Source of the DNA: Dinoroseobacter sp049800775
GTDB lineage: Bacteria; Pseudomonadota; Alphaproteobacteria; Rhodobacterales; Rhodobacteraceae
Assembly: GCF_049800775.1 (NCBI RefSeq)
Contig: NZ_JBNAFR010000012.1
Location: 1 to 64,000 of the forward strand
DNA: 64,000 nt
Direction: 5' to 3'
Shown here: one piece after another, positions 35,726 to 44,227 of the stretch
Position numbering within the stretch: the stretch's first letter is position 1
How the letters are laid out: every line of letters begins with the position of its first letter
Program-made: the position numbers and the translations under genes
Notes under the pieces: model-generated
Seen by the model: the letters and a program-made list of their open reading frames with translations, nothing else
The model's database searches: none
Told to the model about the DNA's origin: nothing

Positions 35726-36555
35726 CACATCGCACTTTCAGTTGGGCGCGACGCCGTCTTTGCCTGACCGCCTTGGGTCTGGTGATGGCAACGGCCCCTG
35801 CCCCTTTCCTCATTGCACCGGCGGTCGCCCAAGGCGTGCCGACGGTCGATACTCAAAACATCGCGCAGGAGATCCAGCAACTCCGGCAGATGATCGAAGA
35901 CGAGGTCCTGCAGAACGAACAACTCGTCCAGCTGCGTGAGCAATTCGCCACGCTTCAGGAGCAACTCGCCCAGCTTCAAGACACCTATGCTGCGCTGACG
36001 GGGCTGATGGAGCTTCCCACTGTCATCCGCACCGAGATGGAGGACGAACTGAACGGGCTTCTTGATCAGGAGTTCGGCGACATCCTGGCGACAATTGATG
36101 CTATTCGCGAAGGCGACTTTTCCCGGCTCGCGGGCAACAGCGCAAGCCGGATCGAAACGCAAATTACCCGTGTCCTGGCCGAGGCCGGGTTTGACGAAGA
36201 CACGCTGCGCGAGATGGCGACAGGCGGCAATGACGGGGCAAGTCGCACCGCGACGCGCGCCACAACCGGCGCTGTCATGTCCGCCGCGGCCCAGACCTCC
36301 TATGAGGAGGCGGGCCAGTCTCTGCAACGGGTGGATCGCCTCGTTGGCATGATCGGCGACATGGAAGAGCTGAAAGACAGTGTTGATCTCAACACGCGCG
36401 TCACGGCGGAACTGGCAATCGCGCTGGTCGCGATGTGGCAACTCGAAGCTGTGCAAACGATCGGGACCGGACAAACCGGCGTCATCGACGCAGCCACCAT
36501 CGCCGAGGAACAACGTTACATGGATTTCACTCTGCCCGAGCTTGAAGCCAGATAG
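35722..36555 (+). CDS. virB5: VirB5 minor pilin
   Basis: 277 residues. It has a twin-arginine-like start (ARRRLCLTALGLVMA) and a signal peptide ending AVAQ, then coiled-coil segments rich in Gln and Leu (QQLRQMIEDEVLQNEQLVQL), and ends MDFTLPELEAR. This is the layout of VirB5/TrbJ pilus-tip proteins. It overlaps the preceding SLT gene by ATGA and is 13 bp upstream of virB8. Confidence 0.85.
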   Translation: MTHRTFSWARRRLCLTALGLVMATAPAPFLIAPAVAQGVPTVDTQNIAQEIQQLRQMIEDEVLQNEQLVQLREQFATLQEQLAQLQDTYAALTGLMELPTVIRTEMEDELNGLLDQEFGDILATIDAIREGDFSRLAGNSASRIETQITRVLAEAGFDEDTLREMATGGNDGASRTATRATTGAVMSAAAQTSYEEAGQSLQRVDRLVGMIGDMEELKDSVDLNTRVTAELAIALVAMWQLEAVQTIGTGQTGVIDAATIAEEQRYMDFTLPELEAR

Positions 36556-36568
36556 GAGACGCTGGCCG

Positions 36569-37225
36569 GTGACGCGCGAAGCCGAAATTGTCGAAGAAGA
36601 ACTGATCTACGGGGCACGCCGCCGCGAGCAGCTATGGCAGCGACTTGCATTCGCTGGTCTGATCTTCGGTGTTTTGGGCTGTCTTTCGGCCGCAGCCGTC
36701 TCAATCCTCGACGTCGATCCGGCTCCTGTTGTCGTACCCTATGACCCAGAGACCGGTCTGGCGCTTCCCAATGCATCGGTGGGCGCCGTCTCAGTCACGG
36801 AAAACCAGGCCATCATCGAGAGTGCCGTGTTTCGCTACGTGACCGACCGCGAAACCTACAATCAACTCGACAACGATGTCCGCGTGCGCAGCATTCTCGA
36901 GCGTTCCGACGGGGCCGCCGAGACTTCTATGCGCAACATCTGGAACAGTGCAAACACCGACGCCTATCCGCCCAAGGTCTATGGAGCCAATGCCCGCCTT
37001 GAGGTCGAGGTTCTCAGCATCAACCGGATCGGGAGCAACCGTGCAACGGTTCGCTTGCGGAAGCGTCTAACCTCACCTCAGGGGATCCAGGCTGGTCTCT
37101 TCACGGCGACCCTGCTCTTCGAGTTTCGTCCTGAGGAGCGCCGGTCCATCGACGATGTCTGGACCAACCCCTTCGGCTTCACCGTCACCGAGTATGCCAT
37201 TCGCTCCGACAGGTTGGAGAATTGA
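36569..37225 (+). CDS. virB8: VirB8 assembly factor
   Basis: 218 residues from GTG 36569 with AGGAGA about 9 bp upstream. A short cytoplasmic N-terminus and one membrane helix (LAFAGLIFGVLGCLSAAAVSI) lead to the periplasmic VirB8 domain, with DRETYNQLDNDVRVRSILERS and NPFGFTVTEYAI at the end. It nucleates the T4SS core in the inner membrane. Confidence 0.9.
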   Translation: MTREAEIVEEELIYGARRREQLWQRLAFAGLIFGVLGCLSAAAVSILDVDPAPVVVPYDPETGLALPNASVGAVSVTENQAIIESAVFRYVTDRETYNQLDNDVRVRSILERSDGAAETSMRNIWNSANTDAYPPKVYGANARLEVEVLSINRIGSNRATVRLRKRLTSPQGIQAGLFTATLLFEFRPEERRSIDDVWTNPFGFTVTEYAIRSDRLEN

Positions 37226-37227
37226 CA

Positions 37228-37926
37228 ATGCGCTTGATCCTCCCAGCTCTTCTGTCTGTTTCGATATCGGTTGCGGCAAACACCGCTTTTGCCGAGGCCA
37301 TTCCAAGATCAGGACCGAATGACAGCCGCGTCCGTGTGGCAACGTATCAGGACGGACAGGTCTATCGACTCAAAGTCAGCCTGACCCATGTGACGACGGT
37401 TGAGTTCGGACAAGGCGAAACCATCCGCTCGATCATTGCTGGCGACACCGAAGGATTTCAACTCGACGGAGTGCCTGGTGGACGCGCATTTGCAGTGAAA
37501 CCCAATGCCCGAGGGGTTCACACCAACATCACCGTCTATACCAACCGGCGCAGCTACTACTTCAATGTGACTGAAAGTTCGTCACCCACATTCTACGTGG
37601 TGCAGTTTCGGTATCCCGACGAAAACCGGCGACCCACAAACGCAGTTGCGCAACGCGCGCCGAACTACAACTACGCCGCTAGCGATCGGACGAATTTCAC
37701 ACCGTCTTCGGTGTGGGATGACGGCACGTTCACTTTCTTCCGATTTCCTCGCAATGCGCCCGTTCCCGCGATCTTCCAGCACAACAATGGCCGCGAGCGA
37801 ACCGTCAACAGCACGCAAGTCGAGGACGGCGTTCTGCGGGTCTCCGGTGTTGGCCACGAATGGGTCCTCAGGCTGGGGGACGAGATCGTCTGCATTCAAT
37901 CGACCAATGCGGGGGCATCGTCATGA
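37228..37926 (+). CDS. virB9: VirB9 core-complex protein
   Basis: 232 residues. Signal peptide to AFAEA, then the beta-rich VirB9/CagX domain with DSRVRVATYQDGQVYRLKVS and FRFPRNAPVPAIFQ. The ATG at 37228 has GGAG upstream; an in-frame TTG two codons earlier is less likely. It joins VirB7 and VirB10 in the outer-membrane ring. It overlaps virB10 by ATGA. Confidence 0.92.
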   Translation: MRLILPALLSVSISVAANTAFAEAIPRSGPNDSRVRVATYQDGQVYRLKVSLTHVTTVEFGQGETIRSIIAGDTEGFQLDGVPGGRAFAVKPNARGVHTNITVYTNRRSYYFNVTESSSPTFYVVQFRYPDENRRPTNAVAQRAPNYNYAASDRTNFTPSSVWDDGTFTFFRFPRNAPVPAIFQHNNGRERTVNSTQVEDGVLRVSGVGHEWVLRLGDEIVCIQSTNAGASS

Positions 37927-39284
37927 GTGATATCGATGATCTCAGCAAACGCCTCGCCGCACTCGAAGGCGCGCAACCGTCCAAACCGAGATCAAAGCCC
38001 TCTCTTCTGGTGGGACTTCTTGGAACGAGCGCAATCGCGGTTCTGGGCCTGCTCGTTTACTCAGCTCTGCAGAAAACACCAGAAAACCCGCTCCCGACCG
38101 CGCAACCAGAAGAGTTTCAGATGACTGGGGATGGGTTTGGCGAAATCGAGCCCTTCGTGCCCCCTGCCCCGCCGGAACCCGAAGTCGTGGTTGTCGAGTC
38201 GGACCCCGAGCCGAATGCGGAATTGCTCGAACAACTTGCAGCCCTTCGTGCCGAGATCGAAGCGCTGCAGAACGCACCGGAACCGGTTGTTGAAGAAGAC
38301 ACCGCGGCCGCAGACGCCATCAACGCACTGACGGCACAGATTGCCGCCCTGGAGGAAGCCTCACAAAGAGCGCAGGACCAATTTGCAGAAGAACTGGCCG
38401 CGCGAGATCGGGAGCTTCAACAACTGCGGATGGACCTCGACCTCGCAAAACTGCAGACCCCCGCCCCTGCGCCTGGACCGTCAGAAGCCGATCTCCTGGA
38501 AGCCGAACGCCTGCGGTTGCAACGAGAGGAAGAAGCAAGACGCTTGGCTGAGCTGCAGCGTCGAAGGGACGAGGAAGCGGCGTTTCAGGAAGCGCGGATC
38601 AAGTCGCCGACCATCGCATTTGGCGGAAACAGCACGGGCGAAGGCGAACTCGCGGAACGGACCTTCGAAGACGTGACCGACTTCGTCCTGAACGGCGCCC
38701 TACCCTCAACCGTCACGCAAGCCGAGGTCATCGCAAACCCCGGCAATACGATTGTGCAAGGCACGATGATCCAGGCCGCAATGGAGACGGCAATCTCGAG
38801 CGAACTCCCCGGGCAGGTCCGCGCGGTCATCACCGAGGACGTGCACTCCTATGACGGATCCCGCATCTTGATTGCGAGAGGATCGAAGCTGATCGGCCGA
38901 TATCGTTCGGGTGCCGACATCGCACAAAGCCGCATCACGATCGCCTGGGATCGGATCATCCTGCCCACCAACCAAACGGTCACTATCAGCTCGTTTGGAG
39001 GCGATGAACTTGGACGCGCCGGCGCTACGGGGTTTGTCGACACACGCTTCAAAGAGCGTTTCGGCTCGGCGGCCCTCATATCGTTGATCACCGCTTTACC
39101 CGGCGCCGCCGCGGCGCAGGTCCAGGATGAAACGTCTGCCGAAATCCTCGAAGATGTGGGTGACGACTTCGCGGACAGCGCCGACAGTGTCATAAACGAC
39201 TACCTCTCCATCGGTCCGGTGATCTACGTCGAACAGGGCGCAAGGATCACTGTGATGGTGGACCGTGATCTGGAGATCTTCTGA
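37923..39284 (+). CDS. virB10: VirB10 core-complex protein
   Basis: 453 residues. A cytoplasmic N-terminus, one membrane helix (LLVGLLGTSAIAVLGLLVYSAL), a Pro/Glu-rich stretch, a long coiled coil, then the C-terminal TrbI/VirB10 barrel with GTMIQAAMETAISSELPGQVRAVI and GSKLIGRYRSGA. It spans both membranes and senses ATP use by VirB4, VirB11 and VirD4. It overlaps virB9 (ATGA) and touches virB11 (TGATG). Confidence 0.93.
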   Translation: MSDIDDLSKRLAALEGAQPSKPRSKPSLLVGLLGTSAIAVLGLLVYSALQKTPENPLPTAQPEEFQMTGDGFGEIEPFVPPAPPEPEVVVVESDPEPNAELLEQLAALRAEIEALQNAPEPVVEEDTAAADAINALTAQIAALEEASQRAQDQFAEELAARDRELQQLRMDLDLAKLQTPAPAPGPSEADLLEAERLRLQREEEARRLAELQRRRDEEAAFQEARIKSPTIAFGGNSTGEGELAERTFEDVTDFVLNGALPSTVTQAEVIANPGNTIVQGTMIQAAMETAISSELPGQVRAVITEDVHSYDGSRILIARGSKLIGRYRSGADIAQSRITIAWDRIILPTNQTVTISSFGGDELGRAGATGFVDTRFKERFGSAALISLITALPGAAAAQVQDETSAEILEDVGDDFADSADSVINDYLSIGPVIYVEQGARITVMVDRDLEIF

Positions 39285-40267
39285 TGTCGGGCGCTTATCT
39301 CCAGGCCTCGCTCGACAAGCTACCCGATGCTTCTCGCGAGGACGTCATCGAGATTTGCATCAACCCTGACGGTTCTGTCTGGGGCGAATTCCACGGCGAC
39401 AGGTTCATGTCGCCATTGGAACGCAGCCTGACGCCGACCGAGATCAAGGACATCGGAACCCAGATCGCATCGGCCTCAAACTCGACGATCAGCAAAGCCA
39501 AGCCCATCGTATCGGTGAGCATCAAGTACCGGGACCGCCCGGTGCGCGCGCAAGTCATCATGCCACCAGCCGTCAGCGAAGGCATGTCGATCTCGCTGCG
39601 GTTTTTCACCTCCCTGCCCCTCCACGACGTCGAGTTGAAATTCCTTTTTGGGGCCGAACGTAGCCTCGAGACAGACAGGTTGAACAGAAACCGGGAGCTT
39701 CGAGATGTCGTCAAAGGCGGCGATATCTACGCCGCGATCCGCTTCTGCGTGGCACACAAGCTGAACATGATCGTTTCAGGCGGCACCTCGACCGGCAAGA
39801 CTGTAGCTGCGCGTAAGATCCTGTCGTTCGTCGCGCCAGAAGAACGCATCATCACAATCGAGGAAGCCGCTGAACTGATCCCTGCGCAACCAAATGTCGT
39901 GACCCTGCTGGCCAGCAGGGAAGAGAGAACACGCAACGCTGACACGTTGCTGACATCGACTTTGCGCATGCGCCCGGATCGCATCGTTCTGGGCGAGGTC
40001 AGAGGCTCCGAAGCAATGACCTTCCTTGAAGCGATCAACACCGGCCACGGCGGATCCATGACCACTTTGCACGCCGAAACGCCCCAGTTGGCAATTCAAC
40101 GCCTAGCGATCGCCGCTCTCAAGACTGAAGTGCCGATGACCCACACCGACATGGTACAATACATCGAAAGCTCAATTGACGTGATCATCCATGCCGCGCG
40201 CCATGCAGGCGACCGCGGGATCACGGAATTCTATTTGCCCGGACAAACGGGAGGAAACGCAACATGA
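39284..40267 (+). CDS. virB11: VirB11 traffic ATPase
   Basis: 327 residues. Walker A GGTSTGKTVAARKIL (about residues 165-179), Asp box and Walker B LRMRPDRIVLGEVRGSEAM, and the His box GHGGSMTTLHAE are all present. A hexameric cytoplasmic ATPase that drives pilus assembly and DNA transfer. It overlaps the next small gene by ATGA. Confidence 0.95.
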   Translation: MSGAYLQASLDKLPDASREDVIEICINPDGSVWGEFHGDRFMSPLERSLTPTEIKDIGTQIASASNSTISKAKPIVSVSIKYRDRPVRAQVIMPPAVSEGMSISLRFFTSLPLHDVELKFLFGAERSLETDRLNRNRELRDVVKGGDIYAAIRFCVAHKLNMIVSGGTSTGKTVAARKILSFVAPEERIITIEEAAELIPAQPNVVTLLASREERTRNADTLLTSTLRMRPDRIVLGEVRGSEAMTFLEAINTGHGGSMTTLHAETPQLAIQRLAIAALKTEVPMTHTDMVQYIESSIDVIIHAARHAGDRGITEFYLPGQTGGNAT

Positions 40268-40470
40268 AGACCTTTGAACACGAAGTCCTGACTTACGATC
40301 TTTCGGAGCAAGGTATGACAGCTCAAATGAAGACTGAACTTGCAGAATGGGGGCATGCCGGCTTTGAAGTCGTATCTGTAGTCAACTCGGACAACTACCG
40401 AAGTGTCGTTACAGTGTTCCTCAAACGCTCAAAAGACGATGAGAGCGACAAGCCTGGACAAGCGGCATGA
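40264..40470 (+). CDS. DUF4177-like small protein
   Basis: 68 residues. The pattern FEHEVL..L.EWGHAGFEVVSVVNSDNYRSVVTVFLKR matches the short DUF4177 fold. No signal peptide. It is coupled to virB11 by ATGA and overlaps the next gene, so it is co-translated with the T4SS. Its role is unknown. Confidence 0.7.
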   Translation: MKTFEHEVLTYDLSEQGMTAQMKTELAEWGHAGFEVVSVVNSDNYRSVVTVFLKRSKDDESDKPGQAA

Positions 40471-40871
40471 GGTGGGTTGTCCCAGTCATTCTTGGTTTAG
40501 CTGCCACGGTACTGGACGCGATCTCTCAACAAGCGTTGGCAAACGAAAGCGAAACCTTCCCTTTTTGCCAGGATCGCCCGGAAGAACCACCGATAATCTC
40601 CGACATGGGCCCCAAAGACGCGCATCGGGCATACTTGCTCCAGCGAATGTATCGCGCTCATTCCTTCGAATTGATCGCGTCAAGAAATGACTGTTCATGC
40701 GACAACAGGTTTCCTGGCTGGGAAGCTGTGCTTGTTGAATACCGGGAGCGGTTTGCCCGGCTTGAAGATCGCCATGATGTATACGAAGCGACCGAGCAAT
40801 ACGAAGCCGCGATCAGGACCAACCGGACGCTCGCCAGAGAACTTTGCGTCGCTCAAGGGCATTGGAACTGA
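40467..40871 (+). CDS. Small secreted T4SS-operon protein
   Basis: 134 residues with a signal peptide (VVPVILGLAATVLDAISQQALA) and four cysteines in the mature part, including NDCSCDN, probably paired in the periplasm. The family is not recognised. It lies between virB11 and virB6, overlaps the gene before it by four bases, and is likely an accessory of the secretion channel. Confidence 0.65.
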   Translation: MRWVVPVILGLAATVLDAISQQALANESETFPFCQDRPEEPPIISDMGPKDAHRAYLLQRMYRAHSFELIASRNDCSCDNRFPGWEAVLVEYRERFARLEDRHDVYEATEQYEAAIRTNRTLARELCVAQGHWN

Positions 40872-40880
40872 GGTCGCAGT

Positions 40881-41978
40881 ATGTCGGTCGTTACATACTT
40901 CGTTGAAACAGCTGAGAGTTTCTTGGAAACTGCTGCCGAAACGCAGTTTGGCGCCGTCGCCGCCACTACCGGCACAATTATCCAGGTAGCTGCGACTATC
41001 GTCGTAATTTTTGTTCTGTTGAACGCCGCGTTTCAGTACCGATCAGTAGACGGTCGAAGCGCCTTCTGGTTAGCCATCAAAATCGTCCTTGTAGGCGTGT
41101 TTGCGACCAACTGGGCTCAATTCAATTCGCTTTCCTCCGCTGTTCTGAGCGGGATCGACAGCATAGCAGGTTCATTGGTCGCCTCGGTGGGAGGCGGTAC
41201 ACCGGGACCCTCGGGGACCTTTGCCGAAGAATTTGACCGATTGATTGCCAGCTTAGGTGACTATCTCAACTCCGCAGGAGCAGAACTGAATTGGATGGCA
41301 GGCGCGTTGATGGACACTATAGGAGTTGTTCTTCTTTCGCTGCTTGGCGGACTTGCTGCCTTCATTATCGTTGCGTCACGGTTAATGATCGCTCTGTTGA
41401 TCGGAATCGCTCCGATCATGATCTTCCTCACGCTTTTCGACGTTACAAAAGACTACTTCGCTCGATGGCTGTCGGCCTTGGTATCGTTTTCGCTATACCC
41501 AATCGTCGTGGCCGGAGTGTTTGCTACGATTACAGGTGTATCGCGCGCGCTGCTTGTTGAGCTGGGAGATCCCGAAGGCGCAACCAACATCGGCGCCCTA
41601 ATTCCATTCTTCATGATGGTGCTGATGGCAAAGGGATTTATCATTGCGACACCCTTCATTGTCAGAGCGATATCCGGCAACATCGTGATGCCAGCTTTGA
41701 CATCAGGGCTAGGTGGGACCTACGCGTTTAGCCGTGCCGCAATGGGTAGCCAGCAAGCATACAATCGGTTCTTGGTGGGTACAGCCACTGCTCCAGAATA
41801 TGCCGCAATGCGCTCTCGGCAGTTCCTAGGCTTCCAGAATTTGCCAGCGCGCGGCTCCATGGTCCCAGCCAACAATTCTGTCCCCACAAACCCCAACCCA
41901 CCATCGACAGGGACAGCGGCTCGGATGGAAGCTCAGAAAGCCCGTGCTCAGCGTTTGGCGGATGCAAAGAAGTGTTAG
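40881..41978 (+). CDS. virB6: VirB6 channel protein
   Basis: 365 residues with six or more membrane helices (for example TIIQVAATIVVIFVLLNAAF, LLGGLAAFIIVASRLMIALLIGIAP) and the VirB6/TrbL feature FDVTKDYFARWLSALVSFSLYP. The C-terminal 60 residues are soluble. It is placed last in the operon rather than between virB5 and virB8. It forms the inner-membrane DNA channel. Confidence 0.9.
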   Translation: MSVVTYFVETAESFLETAAETQFGAVAATTGTIIQVAATIVVIFVLLNAAFQYRSVDGRSAFWLAIKIVLVGVFATNWAQFNSLSSAVLSGIDSIAGSLVASVGGGTPGPSGTFAEEFDRLIASLGDYLNSAGAELNWMAGALMDTIGVVLLSLLGGLAAFIIVASRLMIALLIGIAPIMIFLTLFDVTKDYFARWLSALVSFSLYPIVVAGVFATITGVSRALLVELGDPEGATNIGALIPFFMMVLMAKGFIIATPFIVRAISGNIVMPALTSGLGGTYAFSRAAMGSQQAYNRFLVGTATAPEYAAMRSRQFLGFQNLPARGSMVPANNSVPTNPNPPSTGTAARMEAQKARAQRLADAKKC

Positions 41979-41986
41979 AACGGGCT

Positions 41987-44227
41987 TCACACCTTGTGTG
42001 TGAGCGCCCGTTCTCTGAATTCGGTCTCGATATCCTCACCATCCCGTACACGATGCTTCGTGATTTCGCCGATGTCGACGCCATCCTCAATGCCCTCGCT
42101 CACGGGAGATGTATCATCATCACCGTCTGAATCGGTCTCTGCATCGGCCGCAGCCACAATTGCCTTGCGCGACGCTGCGCCCCCGCCCTGACCTGCCGGG
42201 TCCTCCGCACCAATTTCCGCAAGTGCAGAGATCGTCGATTGCACGGCAGCTTTGGCGTCTGCTCCGTCACCGGCGATCATGTCCGTCAGCTTGAAACTCT
42301 GCTGCACGGTGAGGTCCAACGCAGCCTGATCTGGGGTCAAACCAACTTCGCGAAGCGCCTTCGCACTCTTCTTGCGCCGACTGGTGGCAAGCGTCGTGCC
42401 AGTGGACGCCGTGGTTTGTGAGGCCGCAATGCTTGTCTCAACCGGCTTCGACGGTGCTTTGCGGGCAGACCGCGCCATTGCAGCTTCCGGTTTGGCCTCA
42501 ACGTCTTCCGCGCGGGTTGCCGCCCGTTCCCCCTGCCCCGCCTCAGTCACCTGGACCCGCGGGTCTTCTGCGGGAACCACTTCTGGAAACGGCAGCTCGC
42601 CCGACTGTGCTTTGTGAATGCTCTTGAAGAATGGGTCGTCAAAATACCGAATGCGCTTCGCCCGTACCGGCATCTGGGCATCCACGACCATCACGATGTC
42701 ATCGAGCGACATGCGCCGGGCTTCGTCCTTGGGCAAGAGCGATGTCTCTTCCGTGCGCTCGGACATGCTGCGCCCCTCGAACGGATTGCGGCCGATGGAG
42801 CGTGAACGGGTGACCACGCGTTTGGTGGTCATGCCGACCGCGCCACTCAGCTCCTCGACGGTCTTTTCATCGGACGGTGTGAGATAGAGCTTGATCCCGG
42901 CATTCCCCTGCAAGGCGCGGCGGGTGTTTTCGCCATAGATTTCGTCGAGCGCCGGGATGGTCTGGGTCACGATCGCGAGGTGACCGCGATAAGACCGCAA
43001 TGTCTCGATGCTTTCGACCACGATGGGCATCTTTCCGAGCCGATTGAACTCATCGAGCATGATCATGACCGGCCAAGGCTCGTCTGGACCCGGCTCCCGA
43101 TCCTGCAAGGACGCAATAAGATCGGAAAAAAACAACCGGATCAGCGCCGCCATGGGGCGCACCATGTTCGGGGCCACGACCAGGTAGACCGAGAACGGCT
43201 TCTTGCGAATGGTCCGGAAGTCGAAATCCGACGTGGAGGTCGCGGCATCGATGGCCGGGTTGCTCCACTGATCGAGGCCGGAGGTCATCAGGAGCGAGAT
43301 ATAGGAGGTCAGCGTGTCATTGTTCGTTGAGGCCATCCGCTCAAAGATCAGCTTGGCCGCCGTGTTCTGCACCTCGTCACGCCGCTTCATGAACTCCTTG
43401 CGCTTGTCCCCACCGGACGCCGTGATGCGGTAGATTTCGCCGAGTGTGGGGCGCTTACGCTCGAATGCGAGCAGGCCCGCCGCAACAAAGAGATCGATCC
43501 CGCCTTTGAGCAGGCCGGACGTTCGATCGTTATCCGTTTGCAGAAAGAGCGTTGCGAGGAGTTGCAGTTCCATTTGCTGCTGGTTGGGATCGCGGAGGCC
43601 GGCGATCCGCAGGAGCGGGTTGTAGCGATGCGACCGGCGGTCGTTCCAGTCCGTGGGGGCGAAACGATAGACATCATCCCCCTCTGCCGCCCGGTGTCGG
43701 GCCGTCGCCTCGAAATTCTCGCCCTTCACGTCGAGAACAACAGCGCTGCCGCGGAATGTCAGCAGGTTCGGGATCACGAAGCCGGTCGTCTTCCCGCGCC
43801 CAGTCGGGGCCACGCACAGCACATGAGGATAGACGCTCGAGGACAGATACCGGCCCCGCCGCCTGGGCGAGGTCATCTTGCCGAGGATGAACCCGCTGCC
43901 CGGTGCCGCGAAGAAGCCGTTGCGCTTCAACTCCCCGGACCGTTGCCAATGGGTCTTGCCGAACTTCGTCAATGCGGTGCCGGACAGGACCGCACTCAGG
44001 AGCATGCCCGCAAAGGCCGTACCGCCAATGATGAGATTGGCCAGTTGAAAATCATCGGGACGCACCTGACGGAGGCTCAGGTAATTCCTGGCGAGCCAGA
44101 GAAAATCGATCTCCGCGCGCAATCCAAGGTCGCGAAACGACAGGAACGCACTCGCAAAGACATATCCGAACCCCGCACTGAGAAGGGTCAGGAGGAGAAT
44201 GCCGAGCGCGATTCGACCCCTATCCAT
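41987..44227 (-). CDS. virD4: VirD4/TraG type IV coupling protein
   Basis: 746 residues. Two N-terminal membrane helices, Walker A CVAPTGRGKTTGFVIPNLL (about 140-158), VVLDVKGENFE, and Walker B PVMIMLDEFNRLGKM (about 385-400). The C-terminal 200 residues are Ala/Glu-rich and low-complexity. It recruits the relaxase-DNA complex to the secretion channel. It is convergent with virB6 and overlaps the relaxase stop by 8 bp. Confidence 0.93.
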   Translation of the reverse strand: MDRGRIALGILLLTLLSAGFGYVFASAFLSFRDLGLRAEIDFLWLARNYLSLRQVRPDDFQLANLIIGGTAFAGMLLSAVLSGTALTKFGKTHWQRSGELKRNGFFAAPGSGFILGKMTSPRRRGRYLSSSVYPHVLCVAPTGRGKTTGFVIPNLLTFRGSAVVLDVKGENFEATARHRAAEGDDVYRFAPTDWNDRRSHRYNPLLRIAGLRDPNQQQMELQLLATLFLQTDNDRTSGLLKGGIDLFVAAGLLAFERKRPTLGEIYRITASGGDKRKEFMKRRDEVQNTAAKLIFERMASTNNDTLTSYISLLMTSGLDQWSNPAIDAATSTSDFDFRTIRKKPFSVYLVVAPNMVRPMAALIRLFFSDLIASLQDREPGPDEPWPVMIMLDEFNRLGKMPIVVESIETLRSYRGHLAIVTQTIPALDEIYGENTRRALQGNAGIKLYLTPSDEKTVEELSGAVGMTTKRVVTRSRSIGRNPFEGRSMSERTEETSLLPKDEARRMSLDDIVMVVDAQMPVRAKRIRYFDDPFFKSIHKAQSGELPFPEVVPAEDPRVQVTEAGQGERAATRAEDVEAKPEAAMARSARKAPSKPVETSIAASQTTASTGTTLATSRRKKSAKALREVGLTPDQAALDLTVQQSFKLTDMIAGDGADAKAAVQSTISALAEIGAEDPAGQGGGAASRKAIVAAADAETDSDGDDDTSPVSEGIEDGVDIGEITKHRVRDGEDIETEFRERALTHKV

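Noticed and set aside
35572..36513. 313-residue open frame on the minus strand
   Set aside because: Antisense to virB5 and the SLT gene; no recognisable domain.
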